Shown: positions 6,363 to 8,318 of the stretch, piece by piece
Layout of the letters: every line of letters starts with the position of its first letter
Numbering within the stretch: position 1 is the stretch's first letter
Source: Cupriavidus sp.
GTDB taxonomy: Bacteria; Pseudomonadota; Gammaproteobacteria; Burkholderiales; Burkholderiaceae
NCBI GenBank assembly: GCA_013362725.1
Contig: JABFVP010000093.1
Coordinates: 1 to 8,318, forward strand
Direction of reading: 5' to 3'
Length of the DNA stretch: 8,318 nt
The notes under the pieces: model-generated
Told to the model about the DNA's origin: nothing
Database searches by the model: none
The model's input: only the letters and a program-made list of their open reading frames with translations
Position numbers and translations under genes: made by a program

Positions 6363-6391
6363 TTGAAAGGAAACTGAGGCAAAATTCTACT
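6363..6391 (+). promoter_or_regulatory. Candidate sigma-70 promoter of icd
   Basis: TTGAAA (6363-6368, 5 of 6 matches to the -35 consensus) is followed after exactly 17 nt by TCTACT (6386-6391, 4 of 6 matches to the -10 consensus). It lies in the most AT-rich stretch of the intergenic region. Transcription would begin near 6398, giving a leader of about 70 nt before the icd ATG. Found by eye only. Confidence 0.45.
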
Positions 6392-6468
6392 TTTCGCCTA
6401 GTTTGTTGCCCTGACCGTGACCCGGCAGGCAGAAGTCCCACCCACCGATAGAGGATCTGAGAGAAGCA

Positions 6469-8318
<1,850 letters not shown>

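Larger units (their letters stand above)
5645..6468. other. Divergent intergenic region (824 nt) without a convincing gene
   Basis: Separates wecB (leftward) from icd (rightward). Open frames exist on both strands (for example 5671-6249 plus and 5687-6139 minus), but their translations are Arg/Pro/Ser-rich with no domain character or good ribosome site. No tRNA T-arm or rRNA-like stretch was seen. It contains several inverted repeats (5663-5678, 5828-5840, 5881-5899, 6023-6034, 6125-6150, 6213-6288) and an 11-nt direct repeat (6061-6071 and 6145-6155). The stretch 6330-6420 is visibly more AT-rich than the rest and holds the icd promoter candidate. A confident wecB promoter was not found. The best guess on the minus strand is TTGTCA (5879-5874), a 16-nt spacer and CCGAAT, which is weak. 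Confidence 0.7.

Noticed and set aside
6339..6367. Alternative icd promoter with TTGACG as -35
   Set aside because: At 16-18 nt spacing the -10 position reads TCTTGA, CTTGAA or TTGAAA, all poor. The pair TTGAAA and TCTACT fits better.

Overview
The window looks like chromosomal DNA of a GC-rich betaproteobacterium, most likely Cupriavidus or a close Ralstonia relative. This is an inference from the very high third-position GC, the gene families and the monomeric-type isocitrate dehydrogenase. No phage, transposon, CRISPR, tRNA or rRNA signal was seen.

Layout. Positions 1-5644 hold five minus-strand genes that read as one operon, in transcription order: a wecB-type UDP-GlcNAc 2-epimerase (5644-4469), a small exported protein of unknown function (4362-4030), a secreted CE4-like polysaccharide deacetylase (3917-2079), a membrane family 2 processive glycosyltransferase (1976-408), and a GTG-started membrane-anchored protein that runs off the left edge (405-1). 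The first three junctions are 102-112 nt gaps; two of them carry strong GC hairpins without U-tracts. The last junction is only 2 nt, so those genes are probably translationally coupled. Positions 5645-6468 are an 824-nt divergent intergenic region without a convincing gene but with several inverted repeats. From 6469 to the right edge runs icd, a monomeric NADP-dependent isocitrate dehydrogenase, with a plausible sigma-70 promoter just upstream.

How the genes fit together (inference). The epimerase would make UDP-ManNAc from UDP-GlcNAc in the cytoplasm. The glycosyltransferase would polymerise an activated sugar at the inner membrane. The exported deacetylase-like protein would modify, or at least bind, the polymer in the periplasm. 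The small exported protein and the edge protein are candidate accessory factors. Together this resembles a synthase-dependent exopolysaccharide pathway (general logic of Pga or Pel systems). However, it has its own epimerase, a deacetylase with an atypical first motif, and a synthase with an unusual exported N-terminal extension. An outer-membrane porin, if present, must lie beyond the left edge. icd is unrelated housekeeping metabolism that shares only the intergenic region.
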